Assembly: GCF_001858025.1 (NCBI RefSeq)
Contig: NZ_LZQD01000001.1
Coordinates: forward strand, 879,041 to 943,040
Length of the DNA stretch: 64,000 nt
From: Trichormus sp. NMC-1
GTDB taxonomy: Bacteria > Cyanobacteriota > Cyanobacteriia > Cyanobacteriales > Nostocaceae
Direction: 5' to 3'
Below, in pieces: positions 36,550-45,596 of the stretch (position 1 is its first letter; the number at the start of each line of letters is the position of its first letter). A program made the position numbers and the translations under genes. The notes below the pieces were generated by a model. That model saw only the letters and a program-made list of their open reading frames with translations. It made no database searches and had not been told where the DNA came from.

Positions 36550-37641
36550 TTAACGTCCCTGCAATTCATTAATTCTATATAGCAATTTTGCTTCTTGTTT
36601 AATGTCGTCTAAATTTCGCGCTAGTGAAAGCGCCTGTTGATAAAAATTACGCGCTTTGCCATAATTCCCTATTTTTTCATAAAGTTCACCAGAGGAAATA
36701 AAATATTTAAATTCTTCTGTAGGACTGTTTAAGAATTTGGCAATATTCAAACGTTGTTCTAACAATTCAAACGCCCGTTCATAGCGACCAACTGCGGAAT
36801 GAGCCGTAACTAAACCATCAATTGCTCGTAATTCGTTAGGACGATCAAAATTGATTTTAGCTAACCGCATTGCGGCTCCATAATTACCTATGGTGTTTTC
36901 ATAGTCTCCTACGATAAGATAGGCTTCACCTAAATTATTCAAAGTATTGACTTCACCAATAACATTACCAGTTTGACGGCGAAATATTAAGGCAGTTTCT
37001 GCTAATTTGATTGCTTGGTTATAATCCCCTAATCTGGCAGTTACTAAACTTAAATTACTTAAAGAAAGTCCTTGTCCTTCAATGTTTCCTAAATTGCGAG
37101 CAATTACCAGTGCATCATTAATAGTTTGTCCTGCGGCTTTTGGTTCACCTTTTTGTAACAACAGAGTTCCCAGATTATTTAAAGCAAAAATCTGATTTTG
37201 AAAATCTTGATTATCACGAGCTATTCCTACCCGACGACGTAAAACATCTTCAGCTTCTTGGATATTACCTAATTTGATATAAGCACTAGCTAGTAAATCG
37301 TAAGTTACACCTTGAGCATTTATATCACGGATTGAGTGATAAATCTCCAGTGCTTGTAATCCTGATTCAATTGTTTTATCTGCATATCCTGAAGCATATT
37401 GTTGCCTACCTAAACGCACCAATCTATCTGCTTCTTCTCTTAATGGTAGTTCCGCAGAATTATTTAAAGGACGCTGGATTTGTTTGGTAATATCAATAGC
37501 ATTAGCTGCTGTAGAACTGAGCAAACAAGCAAATAGCAAAACATAAAAACTGCCATGTTTTAATTTATTAACTTGCTGTTTGGCTAGATTAGAATTTAAG
37601 TTTAAAATGGTATGCCCTGATAAAAAATTCCCCTGTTTCAT
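36550..37641 (-). CDS. Exported TPR-repeat protein
   Basis: A 363-residue protein with an N-terminal membrane/signal segment (FYVLLFACLLSSTAANA, about 32-48) and then at least seven tetratricopeptide repeats from about 70 to the C-terminus. These show phrases such as RQQYASGYADKTIESGLQALEIY, ALNNLGTLLLQKGEP, SNLSLVTARLGDYNQAIKLAETAL and NNLGEAYLIVGDYENTI. TPRs of this kind are common in cyanobacterial periplasmic scaffolds. The long N-terminus before the hydrophobic stretch suggests a later start is possible. Partner unknown. It abuts the MITE insertion at its 3' side. Confidence 0.8.
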   Translation of the reverse strand: MKQGNFLSGHTILNLNSNLAKQQVNKLKHGSFYVLLFACLLSSTAANAIDITKQIQRPLNNSAELPLREEADRLVRLGRQQYASGYADKTIESGLQALEIYHSIRDINAQGVTYDLLASAYIKLGNIQEAEDVLRRRVGIARDNQDFQNQIFALNNLGTLLLQKGEPKAAGQTINDALVIARNLGNIEGQGLSLSNLSLVTARLGDYNQAIKLAETALIFRRQTGNVIGEVNTLNNLGEAYLIVGDYENTIGNYGAAMRLAKINFDRPNELRAIDGLVTAHSAVGRYERAFELLEQRLNIAKFLNSPTEEFKYFISSGELYEKIGNYGKARNFYQQALSLARNLDDIKQEAKLLYRINELQGR

Positions 37642-37821
37642 AACACTTATCCGTGAAATTTTGGATTACTCTAGAAGCTTTAAGAAAAAGTTGTTGAATT
37701 TAATCTAGTACACAAAGGTGTAAGTTAAGCAACGATTAAAAATTAATAAAAAGCTTATATAGTTTGCTTTTTTAATTTTCAATTTTTAATTTTTAATTCC
37801 CAGAAAGCGGTACTAGCTAAG

Positions 37822-38451
37822 TTAGGACTGAGTTAAATTTTCGCCTAAGTAAATAGCGCGAATATCCGCAGGTAATTTGTCTTCTAGCATACGATAACCT
37901 TCTTGGAGAAAATTGGCTACTTCTCCCGGAGAAATGTTTTCTCCTTCAGCTTGTAGATAAGCTGCAATTCTAGTTTCACTCCAGTGGAAGGTTTGCGCCA
38001 TCAGCACTATTAAGCGCAAGACTGGTTGTAGTTGATCTAATGCTTGTTCTACATAACACCATAATGGCGGCGAAGTAGCCTGGAGAGAATAATGAATTGC
38101 TTCAGTTGGCGGTAATGTAATTTCATTAATGCAAAAAGCAGTGATATTGATTAACCAGTTTTGCAGGGTTAAATCTTGTTTTCCTGTTTCTGGGTTGGTT
38201 AAATCGAGTCCACCGAGTTCATAATAGATATGTCGCCAGGTGAGAGCAAACAGATAATCGGCTTGCACAGGCGATCGCGCCGAATGTTGAATCAAGGTGT
38301 AGACTATAGGGCTATAGCGGCAAAAAATCACCGTAAAAAACTTGCCACTATCTGGATAGCACTGAAATAGCCTCAGTAGTTCCTGGTCACTGTGATGAAA
38401 CAGCGACTTAACCAGGGGGTGATTAGCTTCGGGAAAGTGAGGAATTTGCAC
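37822..38451 (-). CDS. ECF sigma-factor-like protein
   Basis: A 209-residue helical protein that resembles region 2 and region 4 of ECF sigma factors: FFTVIFCRYSPIVYTLIQHSARSPVQADYLFALTWRHIY (region-2-like) and a C-terminal part with LRLIVLMAQTFHWSETRIAAYLQAEGENISPGEVANFLQEGYRML (region-4-like helix-turn-helix). It starts at GTG 38451. The -35-recognition helix is unusual and region 2 is weak, so it may be a divergent regulator rather than a working sigma factor. No anti-sigma gene is adjacent. Confidence 0.6.
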   Translation of the reverse strand: MQIPHFPEANHPLVKSLFHHSDQELLRLFQCYPDSGKFFTVIFCRYSPIVYTLIQHSARSPVQADYLFALTWRHIYYELGGLDLTNPETGKQDLTLQNWLINITAFCINEITLPPTEAIHYSLQATSPPLWCYVEQALDQLQPVLRLIVLMAQTFHWSETRIAAYLQAEGENISPGEVANFLQEGYRMLEDKLPADIRAIYLGENLTQS

Positions 38452-38490
38452 AAGCCTTTAAATAGTAGTGGTTAAAATATACAGGTTAAT

Positions 38491-38560
38491 GGTCATTGGT
38501 CATTAGTCATTAGTCATTGGTCATTAGTCATTGGTCATTAGTCATTGGTCATTGGTCATT
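38491..38560. repeat. Heptamer tandem repeat (GGTCATT/AGTCATT x10)
   Basis: Ten uninterrupted heptamers alternating GGTCATT and AGTCATT, followed by a TTCCCTG/TTCCCTA array at about 38585-38626. Together they fill most of the spacer between the ECF-like gene and the next gene. Confidence 0.9.
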
Positions 38561-38719
38561 GGTAATCGGTAAACTTCCTTCTGTCACCTGTTCCCTATTC
38601 CCTGTTCCCTGTTCCCTATTCCCTGCCTCAAACTATGAGATAAACTAAAAACAAGAACTTAATGTTAGTGTTAATCGACAATACTAAACGCGGCTCCCTC
38701 ATATAATATTCGTTTGTTC

Positions 38720-39316
38720 ATGGTTATAGCAGCTAGTTTGATACCGTTCCTGGTTAGTCATTTTACTCTAGGCTCGTTTTTACCGTCTTTGCCGTTGGAT
38801 AGCCTTTTCTCTACCCAAGGCATTATGGTTATGCTGTTGGCGGCTTATGCTGGGGCTATGTGGATGTTTCTCACCAGCGCCCCCAAGGTACATACTGTCA
38901 TGGTGTCGGATTTGGAAATTGCCCGACAGTTGTATGAAGGGTTACTAGATTTGCCAGCGGCGGAAGTACCTTTGCACTATTACTACAACTACGAACAAAC
39001 CATTGGTGCGACAGGGATAGACCCGCTGTATATGTCTGCCAGTCCCAGTTGGTCAAATAAAGCGATGAGTAATGCCAATGATGGGTTGTGGTATCAATTA
39101 AAGAAAAATACTCAACTGCATATCATTACTGGTGCGAGTATAGGTACTAAAAATCAGCAACGCCACGTTTGTTTTGACCGCGAATGTCTGGAATTGATTT
39201 TAATGCGTGTGGAAACGCGGGGTTTGAAGTTTAAGATTCGTAATCAAAAGCCTTTGAATTTTTTGGTGAAGGATTATGAAGGGCGTGTGATTGAATTGGC
39301 TGAAGTCGCAGCGTAG
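38720..39316 (+). CDS. Membrane-anchored glyoxalase/bleomycin-resistance-like protein
   Basis: A 198-residue protein with two N-terminal hydrophobic segments (about 2-20 and 34-52) and a VOC-like domain from about 57: VHTVMVSDLEIARQLYEGLLDLPAAEVP, QLHIITGASIG, and the ending FLVKDYEGRVIELAEV, which is the classic VOC beta strand. The metal-binding residues of true glyoxalase I are not clear, so it may not be an enzyme. ATG 38720 is chosen; the frame opens two codons earlier at TTG. Found widely in cyanobacteria; role unknown. Confidence 0.65.
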   Translation: MVIAASLIPFLVSHFTLGSFLPSLPLDSLFSTQGIMVMLLAAYAGAMWMFLTSAPKVHTVMVSDLEIARQLYEGLLDLPAAEVPLHYYYNYEQTIGATGIDPLYMSASPSWSNKAMSNANDGLWYQLKKNTQLHIITGASIGTKNQQRHVCFDRECLELILMRVETRGLKFKIRNQKPLNFLVKDYEGRVIELAEVAA

Positions 39317-39404
39317 AGGCTGGGTATTTCTGCTCTCATTTATTTGTAATTGGGGTGTGTTGGGGTTTTTCCTGATACACCTTTAAATTTTTTATTAATG
39401 AACC

Positions 39405-39458
39405 GCGTTCGCGGTAGCGTCCCGTAGGGATAGGCGCGTTCGCGGTAGCGTCCCGTAG
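39405..39458. repeat. Two copies of a 23-bp GC-rich dispersed repeat
   Basis: GCGTTCGCGGTAGCGTCCCG followed by TAG occurs at 39405-39427 and 39436-39458, with a 31-bp period. Purine-rich GGGAAGAAAGAA units follow. Such GC-rich repeats occur throughout Nostocales genomes. The whole spacer 39317-39659 is repeat DNA with no gene. Confidence 0.75.
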
Positions 39459-39512
39459 CAAAGGAAGAAGGGAAGAAAGAAGGGAAGAAAGATGTTGTCC
39501 TCAGTTGAATAT

Positions 39513-39646
39513 CTCGTTCCTAGTCTCTGACTGGGAATGACTACAGGGAGGTTCTACCTCCCATCTAATCATCACCTTCATGTATTTCCAAATTAACAGA
39601 AGGCAGAGCCTTCTAACTGCATTCTCAGGTAGAACCTGAGAACGAG
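39513..39646. repeat. Multi-hairpin dispersed repeat with inverted ends (copy 2)
   Basis: Begins CTCGTTCCTAG and ends TGAGAACGAG. It shares the GACTGGGAATGA, GAGGTTCTACCTC and AGAAGGCAGAGCCTTCT blocks of the copy at 1782-1883, plus about 30 extra internal bases. It ends 14 bases before the restriction-methylase stop codon. Confidence 0.75.
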
Positions 39647-39659
39647 GTAACTAAAATAT

Positions 39660-42347
39660 TTAATTTGGTGGATAAAGTCCTATTATTTTAATTCCCTGTT
39701 TCTCGTTTTCTGCTAGTTCTAAATTCAATATCAGCAGTTTTTCTAAAATGTCATCTTCTGGTTGAAATTTATAAGCTTCCATTACCAGTTTATCTAATTG
39801 TTGATGTAGTTGATAAAGTTGGCTACTGGGTTCATTAAAGAATTTATTATATAGTGTCGTGATTCCCCATTGTTTAGATTCCATTTGTTGAGTCCGATAT
39901 TGATGTAGTTCTTCGGCTTTGGCGCAAATTTTTCCTACTATTTTAATATCTGCTGTTTGCGGAAATGGGAATGTTTCAAAACAGGTATTATGAGTATATG
40001 CTATATCTGCTTGTAAAGTTGATTTTTGAGCGTTCATCCATTCACGATGTACTTTAGATGTGAGAATACCAAATATATAAAAATCATCTGATGCAACTAC
40101 CACAGATTTATCTCCTGGTAGCCAATTTAAAGGTGCGGGAATAAATATAGCCCATTTGGAAACTCTGGGAACTGCAAAGTAAAATGATAGAGATGAGATA
40201 GCATTTCTCATTGCTGGTCTTTTTTCACCATATTTCCACCAATTAATTCTGGTAACATCCCTACGGTTTTTATCTCTTTGTGGTTTAACAGCTTTTTTAA
40301 TATATTTAAAAGGTAATTGATAATCACTAGCACCCTCAATACTTATATCATTAAAATCAATAATCCATCTTTCTGGTTTACCATGAGGATTTTTAGCTAA
40401 ATTTGCACCCATTGAAAATAATTTTAAAATTTCTTGATTTTTAGAATCTGCTTTTATCCAGTCTATAACTTGTTTTTCAGTTACTATAAAACCTTCACCA
40501 ACAGGAATTACACCTTGAAAGCATTTATTGATATTTGCTTTTAACCGCACAGCTTGAGAAACATCAATACTAGATTTTAATGCAGAATTTATTTGTGAAA
40601 TTATTTGATCATCTAAATAATAATTTTCTGGTTTCTGCTTACACCAATTAACAATACTCACATGAACTTTCGCTTCACCAGACCAAGGTTGTGTAGAAAT
40701 AGCCTCATGAATATAACCGCCATTTTGAGTAATATAATCTAAAGTGGCAACTCTACTTTTACCCTGACTAATAGAATTAGTCGCAACTAAACCAACTCTA
40801 CCTTTTTCATCAATTTTATCGTGAGCTAATCTAAACCAATAAGCACAAAAATCAACTGAATCTTTTACTTCTGTGAAAGTTTGAAAAATTCTATCTATAT
40901 ATTTATCTCCTAAATTTAATCTCATGTTCTTACCACCCAAAAAAGGCGGATTTCCAATAATAGCATCAGCTTTTACCCATTCACTAAATAAAGCATCCTG
41001 ACAAACAATATTATTATCCAAACTATCCAAAGGTAACGCAGGTTCAGTTAACTGTAAATTATCAATTGCAATCTTTCGCGCTATCATCAAAGTCACCCGC
41101 GCTAATTCCACTGCAAAAGGATTTGTGTCCATCCCATAAAATTGCAAAGGTGTCACCAAACCCATCTGCATTTGTTTATCTTTGGATTTACTTAAATTTT
41201 GAATTTTTTCTAACAACAATATTTCAATTCTTTTTAATTCCTGATATGCTAAATAAAGAAAATTACCAGAACCACAAGCAGGATCTAAAACGCGATAACT
41301 TTGTAATTCTAATTGCAGTGCAGAAAGTTCTTTAATAGTATTTGCCGCTTCGATTCTATCTTCCCAATAGCGGCTAATTGTGGGGCGAACAATTTTCATA
41401 ATATCCGCTTCCGATGTATAATGAATACCTCTAGCGTGACGTTCTTTTTTATCTACTGTTCCTTCAAATAAATTCCCAAAAATCGCCGGACGAACTTTAC
41501 TCCAATTTTCTCGCGCTGAAACATCTAAAAAGTTTAATTCTTCTCTAGTTAATTCTATAGGATGAATAACTGAAAATAACCCACCATTAAAAAAATCTAT
41601 ACCTTGATAACGTCCTGCTGGTGTAATTCTCGGTTGATTCATTTCCCGAAATAAACCACCCAAAACATCATAAGAACTTTCTCCTTTCATGCAATTTTGC
41701 ACACAGGAAATAAACATATCACGGGGTAAAAGTTGTCTATCTTCTGCAAACATAGCTAACACACACTGCAAAATAAAACGCTGTGCTTTTAACTTTTTAA
41801 TCCCTCTGTTTTCTAATTCTAATAATAATTCTCCCATGCGACGAGCGGCGCGTTCTGTCACCTCTACTTGGTTATTTTGGAATACAGGGGTTTTTTGCCC
41901 TAATTCCATAAATGCCAATGCTCCAGCCCGTTCTGGTAGTTGTTCTAGGTGAATTTTATCTACAGGTGTATCTAATTGAATATCAAAATCAAAAATCCAG
42001 AATTGATCAAAATTGCATAAAATTACATATTTAGGACGATTGGGGACTAACCGAGTCCAATAATCAAAAGCTTGGGAATAATGTTTATTTAGGTCTTCTC
42101 CCCGTTTTTTCATTTCAATTAAAACGCGGGGTTTCCAAACTAAATCAGCGAATCCTGTTTTGCCAGTTTTACTACTTTTTTTAATAGCTTCTTCATAAGT
42201 TGCACCAGCTTCTAAAGCACCTTCATGACCAAAAGCACGAAAAAAGCAGTCGAGAAATGTTTGTGCTTCCTTGCGTTCTTGTCCGGTGATATGTTGTTGG
42301 CAGAATTGCACGAATTTAGATAAACTTTCTGGTGTAGATGATGCCAT
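39660..42347 (-). CDS. Type IIG (MmeI-like) restriction endonuclease-methyltransferase
   Basis: An 895-residue single-chain R-M enzyme. An N-terminal nuclease domain holds a PD-(D/E)xK signature with D68 (GFADLVW) and E78-x-K80 (LIEMKK). A helical linker leads to the gamma-class N6-adenine methylase: motif I LDPACGSGNFL (about 353-363) and catalytic NPPF (about 464-467). A C-terminal target-recognition part ends FETFPFPQ and an LDKLVMEAY helix. These enzymes cut and methylate with one specificity and need no partner. Length and domain order are complete, so it is probably active. It is flanked by dispersed repeats on both sides, as expected of an acquired gene. Confidence 0.88.
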   Translation of the reverse strand: MASSTPESLSKFVQFCQQHITGQERKEAQTFLDCFFRAFGHEGALEAGATYEEAIKKSSKTGKTGFADLVWKPRVLIEMKKRGEDLNKHYSQAFDYWTRLVPNRPKYVILCNFDQFWIFDFDIQLDTPVDKIHLEQLPERAGALAFMELGQKTPVFQNNQVEVTERAARRMGELLLELENRGIKKLKAQRFILQCVLAMFAEDRQLLPRDMFISCVQNCMKGESSYDVLGGLFREMNQPRITPAGRYQGIDFFNGGLFSVIHPIELTREELNFLDVSARENWSKVRPAIFGNLFEGTVDKKERHARGIHYTSEADIMKIVRPTISRYWEDRIEAANTIKELSALQLELQSYRVLDPACGSGNFLYLAYQELKRIEILLLEKIQNLSKSKDKQMQMGLVTPLQFYGMDTNPFAVELARVTLMIARKIAIDNLQLTEPALPLDSLDNNIVCQDALFSEWVKADAIIGNPPFLGGKNMRLNLGDKYIDRIFQTFTEVKDSVDFCAYWFRLAHDKIDEKGRVGLVATNSISQGKSRVATLDYITQNGGYIHEAISTQPWSGEAKVHVSIVNWCKQKPENYYLDDQIISQINSALKSSIDVSQAVRLKANINKCFQGVIPVGEGFIVTEKQVIDWIKADSKNQEILKLFSMGANLAKNPHGKPERWIIDFNDISIEGASDYQLPFKYIKKAVKPQRDKNRRDVTRINWWKYGEKRPAMRNAISSLSFYFAVPRVSKWAIFIPAPLNWLPGDKSVVVASDDFYIFGILTSKVHREWMNAQKSTLQADIAYTHNTCFETFPFPQTADIKIVGKICAKAEELHQYRTQQMESKQWGITTLYNKFFNEPSSQLYQLHQQLDKLVMEAYKFQPEDDILEKLLILNLELAENEKQGIKIIGLYPPN

Positions 42348-42392
42348 AGTCGTGAGTTAAAATATTTTATTTTATAGTATTTTATACAATGA

Positions 42393-42498
42393 TATAGCGG
42401 TATGCACTTGAATAAGATACATCATAGTCCCCTCCTCGCTTGCGGGGAGGGGGTTGGGGGTGGGGTTCTTGTATCTCACTCAACCGACAACCGCTATA
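42393..42498. mobile_element. MITE-like element with TATAGCGG ends
   Basis: TATAGCGGT at the left and its complement at the right (42490-42498) are the tips of imperfect ~29-bp inverted repeats that also share TTGA and AGATACA. The core CTCGCTTGCGGGGAGGGGGT and the following TGGGGGTGGGGTTC are also present at 47777-47880. No coding capacity. Lies upstream of the type IIG gene. Confidence 0.7.
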
Positions 42499-42625
42499 GC
42501 ATTTAATTTTTGGTTCATCATAATTACTAAATTACCACCTTAAAAAATAATCCTGCTGTTATTATTGCCAGGTGCAGAAATACAATCGAATCCCCACAAC
42601 TGGCACAATTTATTATTGCCACTCC

Positions 42626-43060
42626 CTAACTTTGTTTATGACTATCAAGTAACGCATGATGAGAAAAAATTCCCTTCTGTTTCAAATTAGTAAATTCAAT
42701 AGCAGCATTGATTAAATCCTGTTGTTCTGCGTTTAAATTCAGGACTTCTAAAGCTTGATTTAGGTTACTACCAATATGTAATTCATGAGCAAGTTGTGTC
42801 CGTTGCAAAGAATCCAAAACTGCCAAAATCTCTTGATTTCTTCGTTGTCGTATAGCTTGGAGTTTTTGCCGTTCCTGGGGAGTCAAATCATCAATAGAAA
42901 ATGCAATAATGTCGCTAGTATCTTCGCCGTATGAAGTGAATATTACTTGAGGAGAAGTAAAAAAGTTATTTGCTGATGCCGCAGTAACTCCGGGAAATAA
43001 AAAATTACAAGCAACAACTAGCAATAACACCAACAACCGTTTTGTCAATTTAATCATCAT
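42626..43060 (-). CDS. Spy/CpxP-like small periplasmic protein
   Basis: A 144-residue protein with a signal peptide (about 1-31, VTAASA-NNF) and an all-helical mature part. Its phrase DDLTPQERQKLQAIRQRRNQEILAVLD and later LNLNAEQQDLI resemble the LTxxQ repeats of Spy/CpxP periplasmic chaperones and metal-resistance sensors. The resemblance is weak, as in many cyanobacterial relatives. Probably periplasmic and stress-linked. Monocistronic. ATG at 43060, with another ATG in the next codon. Confidence 0.65.
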   Translation of the reverse strand: MMIKLTKRLLVLLLVVACNFLFPGVTAASANNFFTSPQVIFTSYGEDTSDIIAFSIDDLTPQERQKLQAIRQRRNQEILAVLDSLQRTQLAHELHIGSNLNQALEVLNLNAEQQDLINAAIEFTNLKQKGIFSHHALLDSHKQS

Positions 43061-43458
43061 GTTGAGAAAAACCTAAATCAGATTCAAGGCTGGGGCATAG
43101 TTAAGCCCTTATCATTTTCCTACTTATTAGGTAATACCATTTTTCAGAAAAATTGATACATATCATTTCTCCTAGCCCTTGTATGTTAGCGGCTTGAATT
43201 ACTTTTATATGTTTCAAATTTAAAGTAAATAGGCATAAACTAATTAGGGGCTGAACAAATTTTACCAATGACTAATGACCAATAACCAGCCTTCAGACTG
43301 TCTCTATATTGGGGGTGGGGTGGGGGAGATAATGTTTTCTCTATGACTAAACTCAGGAATTGATAATAAAGAAAAATATATAAGACACATTAATATTATG
43401 TTCTTTTATATTTCCCGACTCAACGCTATCATCAAGGTCATTGCCAGAGGTGATAGTC
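43061..43458. other. Intergenic region upstream of the CbbX-like gene
   Basis: About 400 bases with divergent promoters, no gene. It includes a short AATGACC-type heptamer stretch (about 43266-43290) and a G-rich run GGGGGTGGGGTGGGGG (about 43310-43326) with G-quadruplex potential. AGAGGTGA at 43446-43453 is the RBS of the next gene. Confidence 0.55.
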
Positions 43459-44397
43459 ATGAGTGAACAAGTATTAGAAACAGCAGCATTGACCACCGTT
43501 ACTCAAGATAGCGAAATCGATTTAGAGAGGGCTTTTCAAGAATCTCACATCCAAGACATCCTGGATAAGTTAGACCAGGAGTTAGTCGGCTTAAAGTCCG
43601 TCAAAAACAAAATCAAGGAAATGGCAGCTTTGTTGCTGGTTGACCGTATCCGTAAAAGTCTGGGTTTAACTGCCGGTGCGCCTAGTTTACATATGACATT
43701 TTTAGGCAATCCAGGCATGGGTAAAACTACTGTAGCAATGCGGATGGCAGAAATTCTTTATCGCCTAGAATATATCCGTAAAGAACACGTCATGTTAGTG
43801 ACGCGAGATGATTTAGTTGGGCAGGGAATGGGGCAAACTGCACCAAAAACTAGAGAAGTTTTAAACAATGCAATGGGCGGAGTTTTATTAATCGATGAAG
43901 CTTATACTTTATACCGCCCAGATTATCCAGGAGATTTTGGTTTAGAAGCAATTGAAATTCTCATGCAGGTGATGGAAAATCAGCGAGATGATTTAGTTGT
44001 CATTCTGGCTGGTTATAAAGACCACATGGAGAGATTTTTTCACAGTAATCCGGGTATGAATTCCCGCATTGGTATACACATTGAATTTAACGATTATGGC
44101 GTTGATAGTTTAATGACTATTGCCCAATCTCTAGTCAAATCACAAAACTATTGTTTTAGTCCAGATGCAGAAAAAGCCTTCCGTGAATATTTAATTAAAC
44201 GGAAGACCATGCCCCATTTTGCCAATGCTCGCAGTGTCCGCAATGCCATAGACAGAGCGCGTTTACGTCAAGCTAATCGTTTACTGAGCAGTGGCAAAAA
44301 ATTAAATAAACAAGATTTAATTACTATCGAAGCAGTAGATATTCTCGCTAGTCGAGTCTTCAGAGAAGGTGTTCCCGACTGCGAACCAGAAAGTTGA
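43459..44397 (+). CDS. cbbX: CbbX-like AAA+ ATPase (red-type Rubisco activase family)
   Basis: A 312-residue AAA+ protein. Walker A GNPGMGKT (83-90), Walker B VLLIDE (142-147), DDLVVILAGYKDHMERFF (sensor-1 region) and NSRIGIHIEF (arginine-finger region), in CbbX order and length. Red-type CbbX remodels form I-C/D Rubisco; cyanobacteria have form I-B, so the substrate here is uncertain. The pore-loop position reads VGQGMGQTAPKT, without the aromatic residue expected in true CbbX (GQYIGHT). ATG 43459 is used because of its RBS; the frame opens six codons earlier at TTG. Confidence 0.8.
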   Translation: MSEQVLETAALTTVTQDSEIDLERAFQESHIQDILDKLDQELVGLKSVKNKIKEMAALLLVDRIRKSLGLTAGAPSLHMTFLGNPGMGKTTVAMRMAEILYRLEYIRKEHVMLVTRDDLVGQGMGQTAPKTREVLNNAMGGVLLIDEAYTLYRPDYPGDFGLEAIEILMQVMENQRDDLVVILAGYKDHMERFFHSNPGMNSRIGIHIEFNDYGVDSLMTIAQSLVKSQNYCFSPDAEKAFREYLIKRKTMPHFANARSVRNAIDRARLRQANRLLSSGKKLNKQDLITIEAVDILASRVFREGVPDCEPES

Positions 44398-44406
44398 TTA
44401 ATAATC

Positions 44407-44439
44407 AGATCCCCGACTTCTTTAAGAAGTCGGGGATCT
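44407..44439. terminator. Bidirectional hairpin terminator between convergent genes
   Basis: AGATCCCCGACTTCTT pairs with AAGAAGTCGGGGATCT around a single T, giving a nearly perfect 33-base palindrome. It sits between the ends of the CbbX-like gene (+) and the M48 peptidase gene (-). Same core as 2634-2668 and 57615-57678. Confidence 0.75.
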
Positions 44440-44445
44440 TAGATC

Positions 44446-45408
44446 TCACTCTGATCTTTTCATCTTGTCAATTTCTCGTTGCAATTCTTCAATTTGCTGC
44501 CGCAGTTTATCGGCTTCATTTTGGGGAGTTTCAACTTTGACATTTACTGCTCCGGTAGCTGGTGTTTGCTGATAGTTACCTTGGCGAATTTGCTGATATT
44601 CTTCTGATACTGCCCAACTCCGTAAATAATGCAACCTCTCTACAGGGAAAGGGTGAGTCAGCATTACTCCTTGAGCGCCGTTATACATCAGAAATTTATA
44701 TACTTGATTAAGTCCATCATCGTCCAGTGCTTGATATTTTTCAGACTGCTGGATAAATTCTTGTAAACTACATTCATTGGCATATTTGTTACTACCACCA
44801 GAGATTTTCATCATTGATGACATCACTGGGTTTAAATCATCCATCACTAGCAAAGCTGCGCGATCTGCGCTTAATTCAGCTTTGCGTCGCCATTCAAAAA
44901 AGGCATAAATCAAAGCTTGACTAACGAAGTTTCCTATGCCGAAGGTTAATTCACCAATAACGGAAGCGGCACTCATCGCCCACATCGCCATTTGAATTAA
45001 AATGGTATGACCACATTTAATATGCCCTAGTTCATGGGCCAGCACTGCCCGAATCTCGGCTTCGTTAAGTAAGTCTAGTATCCCTGTATTGACGACTATG
45101 TAAGGATTCTCTTGCCCTAAAGCATAGCTATTGGCTTGGGGATTTTGTGAAATAAATAGTGCAGGTTCGGGGTAAATGTCCAAATCTCGCACACATTCCC
45201 GAAAAATCTGGTAAATAGTGGAATATTGGCGAGGCCCCACTTGGATGGTGTTGCCCATTAGATAAACTAATTGAGGGCGTTCATAAATAAATTCCACAAA
45301 TTTACGAGCGATTAAATCAAATCCCGGTAAGCTGCGTAGGGCTTGCTCGGCTTGACGATCCAGTGGATGTCTGAAGGCTTCGCTGGAAATTCCTGTGTAA
45401 GTTGGCAT
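44446..45408 (-). CDS. M48 family zinc metallopeptidase
   Basis: A 320-residue protein with the zinc motif HELGH (125-129, LAHELGHIKCGH) and a third-ligand region ELSADRAALLVMDD. A hydrophobic helix between them (ILIQMAMWAMSAASVIGELTFG) may be membrane-associated. The C-terminal part ends in a Gln/Glu/Lys coiled coil. It resembles stand-alone Oma1/HtpX-type M48 peptidases of cyanobacteria, thought to act in protein quality control at the membrane. ATG 45408. A heptamer array lies just upstream. Confidence 0.85.
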   Translation of the reverse strand: MPTYTGISSEAFRHPLDRQAEQALRSLPGFDLIARKFVEFIYERPQLVYLMGNTIQVGPRQYSTIYQIFRECVRDLDIYPEPALFISQNPQANSYALGQENPYIVVNTGILDLLNEAEIRAVLAHELGHIKCGHTILIQMAMWAMSAASVIGELTFGIGNFVSQALIYAFFEWRRKAELSADRAALLVMDDLNPVMSSMMKISGGSNKYANECSLQEFIQQSEKYQALDDDGLNQVYKFLMYNGAQGVMLTHPFPVERLHYLRSWAVSEEYQQIRQGNYQQTPATGAVNVKVETPQNEADKLRQQIEELQREIDKMKRSE

Positions 45409-45470
45409 AATTTAGGGAATAGGGGACAGGGAACAGGGGGACGCGGGGACGCGGGGATTGGCTTTTCTCC

Positions 45471-45519
45471 AATGACCAATGACTAATGACCAATGACCAA
45501 TGACTAATTACCAATTACC
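45471..45519. repeat. Heptamer tandem repeat (AATGACC-type x7)
   Basis: Five AATGACC/AATGACT and two AATTACC units, in the spacer between the divergent M48 and helicase-like genes. Confidence 0.85.
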
Positions 45520-45596
45520 AATCACCCCTGACTAATGACAACATAATAGAAATGAGGCAGTTCGGAAAAAGTCACTTGTTATGAGATGAAAAGCGC

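Noticed and set aside
38491-38560. Regular repeats considered as a CRISPR array
   Set aside because: Units are 7 bp with no spacers, and no cas gene is near. None of the repeat arrays in the window has CRISPR geometry.
40000-42300. Plus-strand open frames inside the type IIG gene
   Set aside because: Short frames antisense to a gene with clear nuclease and methylase motifs; no independent support.
43310-43326. G-quadruplex as regulator of the CbbX-like gene
   Set aside because: A G-rich run exists, but similar G runs are part of dispersed repeats elsewhere in the window; no evidence for a specific role.
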